Of a stretch of DNA of 64,000 nt, positions 11,601 through 21,900 are shown one piece after another. Numbering within the stretch: position 1 is the first letter of the stretch; each line of letters starts with the position of its first letter. This DNA is from Diphasiastrum complanatum (taxonomy: Eukaryota; Streptophyta; Lycopodiopsida; Lycopodiales; Lycopodiaceae): the NCBI GenBank assembly GCA_029204225.1, contig CM055105.1, positions 50,852,745 through 50,916,744 of the forward strand, given 5' to 3'. The position numbers were made by a program, and so were the translations under genes. The notes under the pieces were generated by a model. That model ran no database searches, was not told the origin of the DNA, and saw only the letters and a list, made by a program, of their open reading frames with translations.

Positions 11601-12655
11601 TTCTTATCTCACTAGGATTTAATCTTAGTGACTATGATCCTTCCATGTATCTAAAATTTGTTGATAGCAATATTGTCATTCTTCTAATTTATGTTGATGA
11701 CATTATTCTTTGTGGAAGTTGTATCAAGCTAGTTGATGAAACCAAGCTAGCACTTGGATGTGAGTTTAAAATGCAAGATCTAGGAGAGATGCATTACATC
11801 CTAGGCCTAGAAATTGATTTTTATGAAAATCATGTCTTTATATGCCAATCTAGATATGCTCACTCTATGTTGAAAAAATTCCATATGGAAAATTCTAAGA
11901 GCATAGATACTCCAATGGAGCAAATTGTAAAAGATCCTAATAAAGGTGATGAAAGATCCTTTGAGGACACCACACTTTTTAGGAGTCTTGTAGGCTCCTT
12001 GATTTGGCTTACAATTACTAGGCCCGATCTAAGTTTTTGAGTGCACAAATTGAGTCAATTTATGCAAAATCCTAAGATCTATCATTGGAAGATGGCCAAA
12101 AGGACTTTAAGATATGTATCTTCATCTTGTGATTATGGTCTACTCTATAAAGGTGAAGATCTATCCATTATTGGCTACTTGTATTCGGACTTTGCAAGTG
12201 ACAAGATGGATCGAAAGTCTATTAATGCATACACTATCTTTCTTGGAGGCAATCTTATATCTTGGCTTTCCAAAAAGCAAGATACTATATCTCTCTCTTC
12301 ATGTGAGGCCGAGTACAAAGCACTCACTACAACTACCAAAGAAGTGCTTTGGATCAAGAGGTTATTAATGGAGCTAAAGTGCATCAAGGAGGATGATCTA
12401 CCAATGATCAAGTGTGATAACATCTCGGCCCAAGCTCTTGCCAATAATCCCATATTTCATGCAAGAAGCAAGCACATAGAAGTGGCACACCATTTTGTGA
12501 GAGAAAAGCTTATTGGAGGTGAAATCTATTTGGAGCATGTCAACTCATCCTCTTGTATTGCCGATCTACTCACCAAGCCTTTGAGCAAAAGTGCTTTCAT
12601 CAAGCATAGATCTAATCTTGGAGTTATATCAAGATCAATGCTCAAATATTCATAG
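8671..12655 (+). pseudogene. Copia gag-pol polyprotein, multiply broken (element B)
   Basis: From ATG 8671 the order is gag (MSSMGSSLLEPSERL), zinc knuckle CFYCGKKGHYATNC (from 9448), protease (FIDSGASSH), GAG-pre-integrase (HRRLGHPNYKSM), integrase (HLDVH, RSDGGGEY, NGAAERKNR), linker, reverse transcriptase with YVDD at 11690-11701, and RNase H ending at 12655. Lesions are TAG 8728-8730 (a Tyr position), TAA 9058-9060, a frame change near 9700-9760, another near 10640-10680, and TGA 12038-12040 after RPDLSF. All domains are present, so this was a complete element that has since decayed. The lengths of the remaining segments match element D. Confidence 0.9.
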
Positions 12656-12665
12656 ATAATTTTTT

Positions 12666-12673
12666 AGGAGGAG
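12666..12673 (+). promoter_or_regulatory. Polypurine tract (element B)
   Basis: AGGAGGAG lies directly before the 3' LTR start TGTGAAGAATTG. Confidence 0.8.
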
Positions 12674-13406
12674 TGTGAAGAATTGAAAAAGATTATCTAT
12701 GTTAGATATAGGGGTCTTATGTTTTTCACATCAAGCATCTAGGTGTAGGATGTTGATAGGAATAAATTTGGCATAGATGGCAAATTATGCATTTCCACTT
12801 GTAATGCCACTATTGAGCAAAAATAGAGTAAGAGGCTAAACATGTGCCAATCAGAGTGTAGACAAGTGTAAAGCTTTTGTTTGATGAATTCCAAGAGGTC
12901 CAATAGGATGAGGTGGAACCTTGTGAGGTCCAATAGGAAATTGAGGTGTGCTTGAATATAGTCCAATAGAATTAAGAGGTGCATGGATCAATGATGCAAT
13001 AGGATCAAGAGGTGACAAAATATGGTCCAATCATAGTTAAGCATAGTGGTAGCTCGTGGATCTACTAGTATCATTGTACTCCTCATTTTGGATCTAATTG
13101 ATTTGGTGATTTCTTGGTTTTTGTGAGTTATTGGATTTCTAGCTTTCTCTCTCTACTCGAGAGCTCATGATGTTTCTCTCTCTCTACCCGAGGAGAGCAT
13201 CTTGTTTTTACTTAGATTATTTTTTGAATACTTCCCACACGTGTGGGTGAGAGTTGGAAGTGATTGAATGCATGTAGTAGTGTGTTTTTGCCATAGATTC
13301 AAAGATAGATTTTGAATCTCAATCTAGTCTTGATCTTGGTGCATCTACACACCTTAGGAGATCACAAGTACATGTAGTGGACAGTCCACACGTGTGAAAT
13401 TCAACA
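12674..13406 (+). repeat. 3' LTR (element B)
   Basis: It is 733 bp, bounded by TG and CA, and its last ~300 bp match the 5' LTR remnant. The inner part repeats short 'GTCCAATAG' phrases between 12898 and 13030. Confidence 0.85.
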
Positions 13407-13745
13407 ATTCCATCAAAAGAGCAACATGCAAATGGAACATTGCCATTGTTAAAGCTACAATCATGTAAATGAATCTACCTACAGTAAATCAATATGAATA
13501 GATCTAGCATTCCTTACTTTTGTAATGTTTATGTCGCATTGAGAAATCGTCCCACCTCATATTTCACTATAAGCTTACAATGATTTCAAAAATTTTGCCT
13601 CTCCCACTTCAGTTTTCGCATTGAGCACACCAAGATTTTCAGTCTTAAAGCTCTAGTCCCGAATTTTGGAACGAGCATGAAGAGAAGTTATTACATCTCA
13701 TTCTAAACTAACTATTGTATGAAGTTAACCATACTAGTTAAACGT
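13407..13745. other. Unassigned spacer
   Basis: These 339 bp lie between the element B 3' LTR and the broken end of R1. I see no long frame, repeat or retroelement motif; it may be host sequence. Confidence 0.5.
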
Positions 13746-15789
13746 CGGGTAAGCAAAGATGCCTTTGAAAGAAGTGGCATCTTCTTTTTTCCTTGTTTCT
13801 AAAGGAATATGTACATAACAAGTACATCCAAAAACTTTCAAATCACTAAGATTTGGATTTTTGCCAAACAATACTTCATAAGGTGCAAGTCCTTTAATGG
13901 CACTATTAGTCATTCTATTACAAAGAAAATTTGCACATAAAATAGCTTCTCCCCAAAATGAAATAGAAAGAGACGCATCTAATCTCATAGCTTTAGCACA
14001 CTCACATAGTGCCCTATTCTTTCTCTCAGCTACTCCATTTTGTTGTGGAGTATATGTACAAGTAAACTCTCTCTTTATGCCATTAGTTTCACAAAACTCT
14101 TTCATCCTACTGGAGATGTACCCCCCTCCATTATCACTTCTTAATACTTTCAAGCTAGTATTAAGTTGCTTTTCCACAAGAGTTTTGAACTTTACAAAGG
14201 ACTCAAAAACTTCACTTTTCTTAGACAAGAGATAAACCCAAAAGTATCTTGATTTATCATCAATAAAAGTGACATACATTAGAGCTCCACCATTTTATTC
14301 ATGTGAAAATGAATGAACATCCGAGTGTATAAGGCTAAGAGGAGAGTTAGATCTTATCAAAGATCTCTTGAAAGGAAGCTTATGAGATTTGCAGAGTCCA
14401 CAAGCTTCACAAAGATTGCCACACTTGGATATGGTTTTGGGAAGTCCTCTTGCTAGCTCCTTTGTCACCATGGTCTCCATAGCTTTGTAGTTAGGATGGC
14501 CTAACCTTTTGTGCCATAATTCCACTTGAGTGAGCTCCTCCCTTGCCATGTTCACACTTCCAACCATCACATTAGCATCCAATTTGAATAACCTCCCTTG
14601 CTTGAAACCACTAGCAATACATTTTTCATCTTTCAAGATAGAACATGCTCCATGCTTGAAATGTACATCTAATCCACTATCCATAAGTTGTCCTACACTT
14701 AACAAGTTCTTTGTAATTGAAGGTACATGATCCTAGACATAAAGGAATGGATCTAACACCTACAATCTCACATTCTTGATCACTTGCAGTGAAGATAAAT
14801 TTCTTAGAACTATTGTAAGAAAGTATATTAGAAAAGTAGTCTTTTTGGTGAGTCATGTGAGAGCTTGCCCCACTATCAATCCACCAAGTGTCTTGATTAG
14901 ATGTTTGTGGTGAGGATACCATCAAAGATAGATTGCCTTCTTCCTCCTCCTCAAGCACAAGATTGCCTTGATTGTCCTTCTCTTGGGCATTCTTCTTCTT
15001 GTAGCACTTCGATGCAAAATGTCTCTTTTTTTCACAAAAGAAACACTTTAGCTTCTTCTTGTCCTTCTTGCTCTTGCCTTTGGAACTTGACGCTCCATCT
15101 TTGTTCTCCATCTCCATGTCTTGAATCTTCTTGGATGAAAACTTCTTCTTCTTGCCTTTCAAAGAAAAGTTAGCTTTTTCATCACCATCATTCAAAGATA
15201 AGGAACTCATCCTACTTTTGATATGAAGCATTCTACTCTCCTCACTAACAAGCACACTTTGAAGTTTTTCAATACTAGGAAGTGAATCTTGAATAGCAAA
15301 GGTTTGAACAAGATTGGAATAATTATCTCCTAATCCATTCAAAATGATTTGAACTAATTCATCATCTTTGATTTTATCATCTATAGAAGACAACTCTTTA
15401 TTCAAAGATTTGATCCTAAAGACATAATTTTGGGCACTTTCACTACTTCCTTTCATGCTTTGAAGGATATGATTCCTAAGCATGAGTATCCTTGAAGTGT
15501 TCTTGGATCCATAAATGGCTTTTAATGAATCCCATGCCTCTTTGGATGTGGTACAAGATGAGATTTCTTTCAAAAGTTCATTACTTACATTCAGTTTTAT
15601 GCAGTGTAATGCAACTCTACATCTCTTTTTGTACTTAGCCAATTCAACTCCTCCTTGAGGTTCTACTTCCACCTCAAGTACTATGTCATAAAGATCATGA
15701 AGTACAAGCAAAGACTCCATTCGAACTATCCAAGTAGCATAATTAGTGGATGTAAGTCTTTCACTAGCTTCAAGCAAAAAACCACCCAT
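13746..15789 (-). pseudogene. Copia gag-protease-integrase, frameshifted and truncated (R1)
   Basis: I chose ATG 15789 (MGGFLLEASERL) by alignment to the other copia gags here. Gag is complete. A zinc knuckle CFFCEKKRHFASKC and protease WWIDSGASSH follow. A frame change near 14700 separates this from the next piece (LLSVGQ, GAG-pre-integrase HKRLGHPNYKAM, HHCC). Another change at about 14280-14300 precedes the integrase core (TFIDDKSRY, RSDNGGGY, NGVAERKNR). The frame ends in unrelated residues after TSFKGIF. The gag still reads for over 360 codons without a stop, so decay is moderate. Confidence 0.88.
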
Positions 15790-16360
15790 TGATGCCCATT
15801 TTTGAATGTGAAAAAGCACTAGAAACTCTTATGGTTTCTCTAAGAGATCTGAACCTAAAGTCTTCTAGCAATTTAGAAAGCTTATAGACTCAATCCTATC
15901 ACTCATGAACCAATCTAAAATGATGGAAATTTAGATTCTAATCTCAACGTTGCAAAATCACTCCTTAATCTATGATTTTTAGCAATTTCTCTCTTCAACT
16001 TCAACATACAATCAAAAAATCAGAGTAGATCAATTAATGCACCTCATTCAAGCTTCAATTTCAATTTTTTGGCTGATCTAATCCAAGAACTAATCAAGGG
16101 ATTAGACTCTCTATAGTAAATGCTTGATTTTGCACCAAAAATTCACTCAAATTGGGTATGTGAGTCAAATTCTACAAATTTTTGAAATTTCGCAGTCAAA
16201 ACTGGAGCTGTACAGCCTCACACGTGTGAAAAAAATTCCTACAGCCCACAACAAGATCTGGACCAAAAATTTTGAGAATAGCTATCAAATCCAACTCGCT
16301 ACACAAAATTTGACTAGTTTCCAAAAAACTGCTAATTTTGGCTTTGATTTGGATTAACCC
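15790..16360 (-). other. Leader of R1
   Basis: This untranslated region parallels 46630-46990 in element E (GGTTAATCCAAATCAAAGC, then the CACACGTGTGA and TTGATTAGTTCTTGGATTAG blocks). No coding frame is seen. Confidence 0.75.
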
Positions 16361-17158
16361 ACCAAGAGTGGATCTTAATCTGATCCTCAAGAGGGATTGG
16401 TTGTCAGATTACTTGATCTATCAATCTACTTGAGATTAAGATCAATCTAGATCAATTATAAACACAAAATCCTAACAAGAACAATCATTAATTGAAGGTA
16501 GGGGTACTTTCTGGTTTCCCACGTGTGAAACCCTGTCTGAGTATGGACTCCAACCTGAAAATCAAGTACACATTGATAGAACCTCAAAACAATCAAAACA
16601 AATGTAGACAAATGGAGAGAATCACTCAAAATTGCTTCCAAAACCAAGATTGGTGTCTCACAATGATTATGGCCAAATGTGGCTCTATATATACAATAAG
16701 TGGGAGCTCGTGGTACTGATCATCCCTTTGATCCCACATGTGTGAAGGTGCTTTGTTATATGATGATTCATCATGCAAAACTAACACTTATTTTGAGCAC
16801 TTTTGGTCCATTTTTCTTCTATATGGAGATCTACTTGAAAATCTTCTAGAAGTCAAAATTCATCTACTTCAGCTTATTCCACACATGTGAGCTGTCCTCT
16901 ACACATGGGATGTGACACCTAACCAAAGGATGTGGCTCATGCAATCAATAGATTGATGCCATGTGTCATATGTCTAGAAAACTAGTTTTTGGGCATTTTA
17001 GCCACTAGAACTTGAATTGAATCATATGTACAACGTATATGATTATGGTACATGACAAGTACACTAGTTTCACACGTGGGAACAGGCTCCACACATGTGT
17101 AATCATCCTATATACAAGATTTTTGGCCTCTACCAAGCTTATTTTTGTATTTTTCACA
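16361..17158 (-). repeat. 5' LTR (R1, family E)
   Basis: It starts (minus strand) TGTGAAAAATACAAAAATAAG and parallels 50272-51103. It lacks the last ~30 bp, the primer-binding site and the first bases of the leader: sequence jumps from the CCACTCTTGGT block straight to GGGTTAATCC, which lies ~70 bp further on in intact relatives. Confidence 0.85.
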
Positions 17159-17662
17159 TTCTGGACCTTCAGAAGGCTCTAAATTTTCAACGAATATAGC
17201 CCTTTTAGATTTAACACAAACATCACTTTGAGAAGGTCTTCTACGAACATGAGAAAAGCTTGAACGTCGCAAATCAACAGACTTACGCGGATCTGTTGAT
17301 TTACTAGAATCAGTAACTGAGTGAATTGAATGAAGCTTTGACTCATCACTCAATTATTCAGCTTGCTCAAAAGAACAATGTTCTAATTGTGTCGAGCCTG
17401 TATATGAAGAGGCGGACGAGGTCGAAAGATTTGATACAAGCTAAGTTACAAGCGTCATTTCTTGAAAAGTACTTGCCTGAATTATTTCAAAAGATGAACG
17501 GGTAAATGATGAGGATGCCACATCATTTACAAAAACATGTTCAGATTCAGGAGTGGCTTTATAAAAAAATCTTTCATTGGGAATGTCAGATGAAGATGTT
17601 GAACTTGTTGCAACATATTGAGTTACAACTATTGGAATAGAAGAGGTAGAACTACTTGACAT
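17159..17662 (-). pseudogene. Ser-rich protein of unknown family, broken
   Basis: The minus-strand ATG at 17662 opens a Ser/Thr-rich frame (MSSSSTSSIPIVVTQYVATS). It runs in one phase to 17159 with two in-frame stops, one after TFQEMTLVT and one after CSFEQAE. A basic Ser/Arg segment follows (RKSVDLRRSSFSHVRRRPSQ). R1 cuts it at 17158. It is transcribed away from the ParB-methyltransferase gene, with the palindrome cluster between them. I recognise no domain; low complexity suggests a disordered region. Confidence 0.6.
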
Positions 17663-17875
17663 CGTAACCTCAAATATTTTTTTAACTATGTACTTATGCT
17701 AAGCATAACTGCAACCTATGCTGGTCATAGAACAAATAAAAACCTATGCAAACCTCAATAGACGTATACAGAAAAATCAACTGAATGCGAATGAGCAACA
17801 AGCCTAGAAAGTAACTGGTTAATATAAATTTCTGACGGCTACCATGTCCTAAATACTGTTTGGCAGCATCCTTAT

Positions 17876-17910
17876 GGTTAGGGTTAAGTTTAGGGTTAGG
17901 GTTAGGTTTG
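17876..17910. repeat. Telomere-like tract, arm 2
   Basis: A short run of TTAGGG/TTTAGGG units, the inverted counterpart of 7144-7177. Confidence 0.85.
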
Positions 17911-18189
17911 GACGGTCCCGGCTCAGACTCGAGGTCAGCGTGGGGTGAAGTGAGTCACGGCAACTCGTTCCCGAAGTAAGCTGGAGGACTAGCATGAGGC
18001 AGGGGTCTCAAAAAAAAAATTATTCAAAGACCATAGTCCAAGCATAACTCACCTCATCTGCAAATTCAGAAGCCCACATGCTGCTAGAGCAATCGCTATG
18101 ACCAAGTCACAGCTTTCTATAAGATTTTGCATACGTTCTCGCTTTCAAATTTCTTGACAGTAAGATTATTATCATTTTTTTATTTTGCT

Positions 18190-18730
18190 CTATGCTTAGC
18201 ATGGGTATTAAATTCTTGCATTAGAAAATATTCATATTTTAATTTGTATTCATCTTCTTACAACATGGGTAACCTATGCTCAGCATAGGTGCCTACACCA
18301 GTCTTCTCCTCTAACCTATGCTAAGCATAGGTTGTGTTCGGGTCCTTAGTAACATCCTATGCTCAGCATGAGATTCCGGCGTTATTTCTTTATTCTTACC
18401 ACATTTTGACGTATGCCGAGCATAGGTTGCATCACTGGTCCTCTTTCGACCTATGCTCATCATAGGTTAGCAAGCAAATTGTGAAGACATCCTATGTTCA
18501 GCATAGGTTCTCGCGCGCTCTAGTCCAACCTATGCTCAACATAGGATGTCTTCACAATTTGCTTGCTAACCTATGATGAGCATAGGTTGGAACAGAAACA
18601 GAGATGCAACCTGTGCTCAACATAGGTCGAAAGGTGGTTAGAATTGAAGAATCCCGCCGACATTCTATGCTAAGCATAATTTCTTACTAAGGAATGGAAC
18701 ACAACCTATGCTCAACATAGGTCGCTACTC
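18190..18730. repeat. Cluster of short palindromes, arm 2
   Basis: It is the counterpart of 6331-6866, with CCTATGCTNAGCATAGG copies at 36-54 bp steps. The large central palindrome spans 18449-18588. Substitutions between the two arms fall mostly inside palindromes. Isolated copies also occur at about 17695, 21930 and 22013, the last two in introns of the methyltransferase gene. Confidence 0.9.
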
Positions 18731-18951
18731 GTATTTTTCTTGTTTTACAAGGCTTTGTCTGAAAAAAGTGATCCTTTTGAGATATTTTAGTAAGAAAATA
18801 TGTTGAATTTGTGGTTTTGTTTTTTAAAGATTTTTCACAAAAATGACTTGTTTTATTAAAGTTTTTAGTATTTTCATTAAGATAGTATTTTCAATTCTCC
18901 CAAAAAGTCTTTTTTTTTGCAGATTTTCAGTTGTCTTTGATAATTTTTGAA

Positions 18952-21900
18952 ATGTCGAGGATTTGTTTTAAAATTTCAGGGAAACCTCAAGATATTCCAC
19001 TGAAAGATAAGAAAAAATTCATGTACTACTTCACCAGAGGGGTCAACAACACAAAGTTGTCTGAGCTTTTTATTCATTTAGCTGAGAAGCCTGGCAGAGG
19101 AGACTCACAATTCAAAGTTCAAGGAAGATTGCTTGTTGATTAACCAGATGTGAGTATACTTGTAAAGGAGATGGATAAGTCTCGTTCTATTTTCATTTTG
19201 AACGAGACTATGATAAAGATCCGACTTTGCCAGGACGAGGCCATCAAAGCCTATTTTGATAAAGCTCTAGTTACATTGGTGTGTAATTATAAAACATATT
19301 TTTAATCATGTTTGTCTACATTTGTTTCATGCTTAACATAGTTGTTACTAAATATAAAATTATTTAAACTTTTAGATATAAGCCTTTACTCATTATATTT
19401 TAAACCTGATTTTTGTTTCTGTCCAGAGGATGAAGTAATGCTTAAAAATGGTTCTAACTGCTAGTGTTGAGAGAAAAGATCCAATCTTTCCACTGTTCAG
19501 GTCGCAAAGCCGGCCTCTGAAAATGTTGAGGATGAAACCGTCGTTGTCCCTCATCCCAAAAAACAAAAAAGATCTCATAATATTTCTGAGTCTTCTCCCA
19601 CTAGACCTAAGTCACGCCCAAAGACCATGGCTACACGTCACCATAAGTCCATCTCTTCTGCTGAAAGCAAAAAAGTTGCCACCGAACCATCTATGTCGCT
19701 ACTTGGTGCATCCATTCGTCCTTTACAAGACAACTCTGAGCTTGTCAAATTAAGAGAGGATATCCATAAAACAAAAAAAATAAAAGAAACAACTTTAATT
19801 TTAGACATAAATCAGTGTGATAAGCCACTTGTAGATCCAATAATAGGAGACAGGCCAATGGAAGTTAGAGAATCGAATGAAACACATGTACATAATTCAA
19901 AAATAAAATTTAAAGATCATACATAGGCCATAGTTACTCCCTTTGTTGTTTTGATTGATCCCAACGAATGCAACGATGTTGCAAATTTTGATTTTTCTTT
20001 ATTAGATTTATATCATTTTTTTGTTCTTGGGGGCATACACAGTTTACAAGCCCGAAAAAAGATATCTCAAGAGTATCCCCATATTCCAAGCTTTCGAACT
20101 GTGAGTGCCATTGTCTTTGCTGGCCTGACAGTGGAAGAAGCAAAATTATTGGCTTGGGACCACAATATTGATCAGGACTACCGAATGAAGATGACCGTGA
20201 TACAAAGAATTCGTTTTTTTTCACAAAGAATCCATGAGAGTCTCCAAAGCAGGAGATGTTAATCAACTTGAGCTGAAAGAACTCTGTGCTCAAGAGACAG
20301 ACCTGTCTTTTGATTCGAAAAATCCTATGCAGAGCCTTACAAAATACGATAATTTTTTTCAGTTTGCTTTTCGTAGTAGCTAGGTAATTTGTTTTGTTAT
20401 GCTCATCATGGAATGCTCTGGTCATAATATATGTTATAATCCTTTTAAATTGTTTTTACCAGACTTTGAACTCAATTTTAATACTACCTAAATTTCTTAT
20501 CAAATGATTTTTTATTCTTTGACTTTAGGTGTGGGCCCTTGTTGATAAAATTTTGTGAAAAATGCAAAAATAAGCTTGGTAGAGGCCAAAAATCTTGTAT
20601 ATAGGATGATTACACATGTGTGGAGCCTGTTCCCATGTGTGAAAATAGTGTACTTGTCATGTACCATAATCATATAGGTTGTACATATGATTCAATTCAA
20701 GTTCTAGTGGCTAAAAAAGCCAAAAACTAGTTTTCTAGACATATGACACATGGCATCAGTCTATTGCTTGCATGAGCCACATCCTTTGGTTAGATGTCAC
20801 ATCCCATGTGTAGAGGACATCTCACATGTGTGGAATAAGCTGAAGTAGACGAATTTTGACTTCTAGAAGATTTTCAAGTAGATCTCCATATAGAAGAAAA
20901 ATGGACCAAAAGTGGTCAAAATAGAAGGTTTTGTCCAAGTGTCAGTTTTGCATGATGAATCATCATATGACAAAGCACCTTCACACATGTAGGATCAGAG
21001 GGATGATCAGTACCACGAGCTCCCACTTATTGTATATATAGATCCACATTTGGCCATAATCAATGTGAGACACCAATCTTGATTTTGGAAGCAATTTTGA
21101 GTGATTCTCTCCATTTGTCTACATTTGTTTTGATTGTTTTGAGATTCTATCAATGTGTACTTGATTTTCAGGTTGGAGTCCATACCCTGACAGGGTTTCA
21201 CACGTGTGAAACCAGCAAGTACATTTACCTTCAATAAATGATTGTTCTTGTTTGGATTTTGTGTCTAGAATTGATCTAGATTGATCTTAATCTTATGTAG
21301 ATTGATAGATCAAGTAAATCTAACATCCAATCCCTCCTGAGGATCAGATTAGGATCCACTCTTGTTCCTTTTTGTACTTTTTGCATAAATTTTTGATAAA
21401 TGAAAAACTTTTCAAATAAAAGGCCAACCTGCTCATGGTGCATCAAAGTCCAAAAAAACAGTTGTGAGCACTCAAACTCTGAAGCCAATCCCTACTGAAA
21501 TCGAAATATCAGAGTGAAAGAATATGCAAGGGATTAGCTCTTTAGAACTAATAATAAGTGTTCTTTCGAGAGTTGTTGATGGTCAACTTTCTCTGGCAAA
21601 AATGAAAAAAAAATTCAGAGGTAATAGTCATAATATAAATATTTATTTTTATGTTACCTTTTCTAATAAAGTAATTTTCATAATTTGATTGAATTTTTAA
21701 CAATTATATTTTTTAAATGCAAGCACAAATTATTTATGAAAGTTCAAGAAACCCTTGTGACAGGGTTAAATTGTCAAGATTTCGATGAGTGCCAGAGGCT
21801 TTATCTTCTGAGCAGCTGAAATGAATCCTTGAGTCCATTTTTTATTTTGTTTAGAGACATGGTATTTATTTCACTCATGCTTAGGATAGGTGCTTCGTAG

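Larger units (their letters stand above)
7619..13406 (+). mobile_element. Copia element B, 5'-truncated, full domain set
   Basis: It has a truncated 5' LTR (7619-7914), primer site, leader, gag-protease-integrase-RT-RNase H pseudogene, polypurine tract and complete 3' LTR (12674-13406, 733 bp, TGTGAAG...TTCAACA). Because the 5' LTR lacks its first ~430 bp, no target duplication can be checked. Confidence 0.9.
13746..17158 (-). mobile_element. Copia element R1, minus strand, 3'-truncated
   Basis: In minus-strand order it has a 5' LTR (17158 to 16361), leader, gag, protease and integrase. It stops at about 13746 within the segment after the integrase core, so RT, RNase H and the 3' LTR are missing. 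It interrupts the Ser-rich ORF at 17159. Its LTR is the same family as the LTRs at 20554-21385 and 50272-51103. Confidence 0.88.
17501..20154 (+). repeat. Inverted duplication, arm 2
   Basis: It is the counterpart of 4883-7552 in opposite orientation. It is embedded in a longer stretch of the same locus on both sides (17159-17500 and 20155 onward), so arm 2 is the parental locus and arm 1 the partial copy. Confidence 0.9.

Noticed and set aside
13407-13745. RT or RNase H remnant of R1
   Set aside because: No copia motif could be found in any frame of this spacer.
19934-20425. 163-codon minus-strand frame
   Set aside because: It is antisense to the ParB-like exon, whose plus-strand reading has domain-like motifs and a counterpart in the inverted copy.
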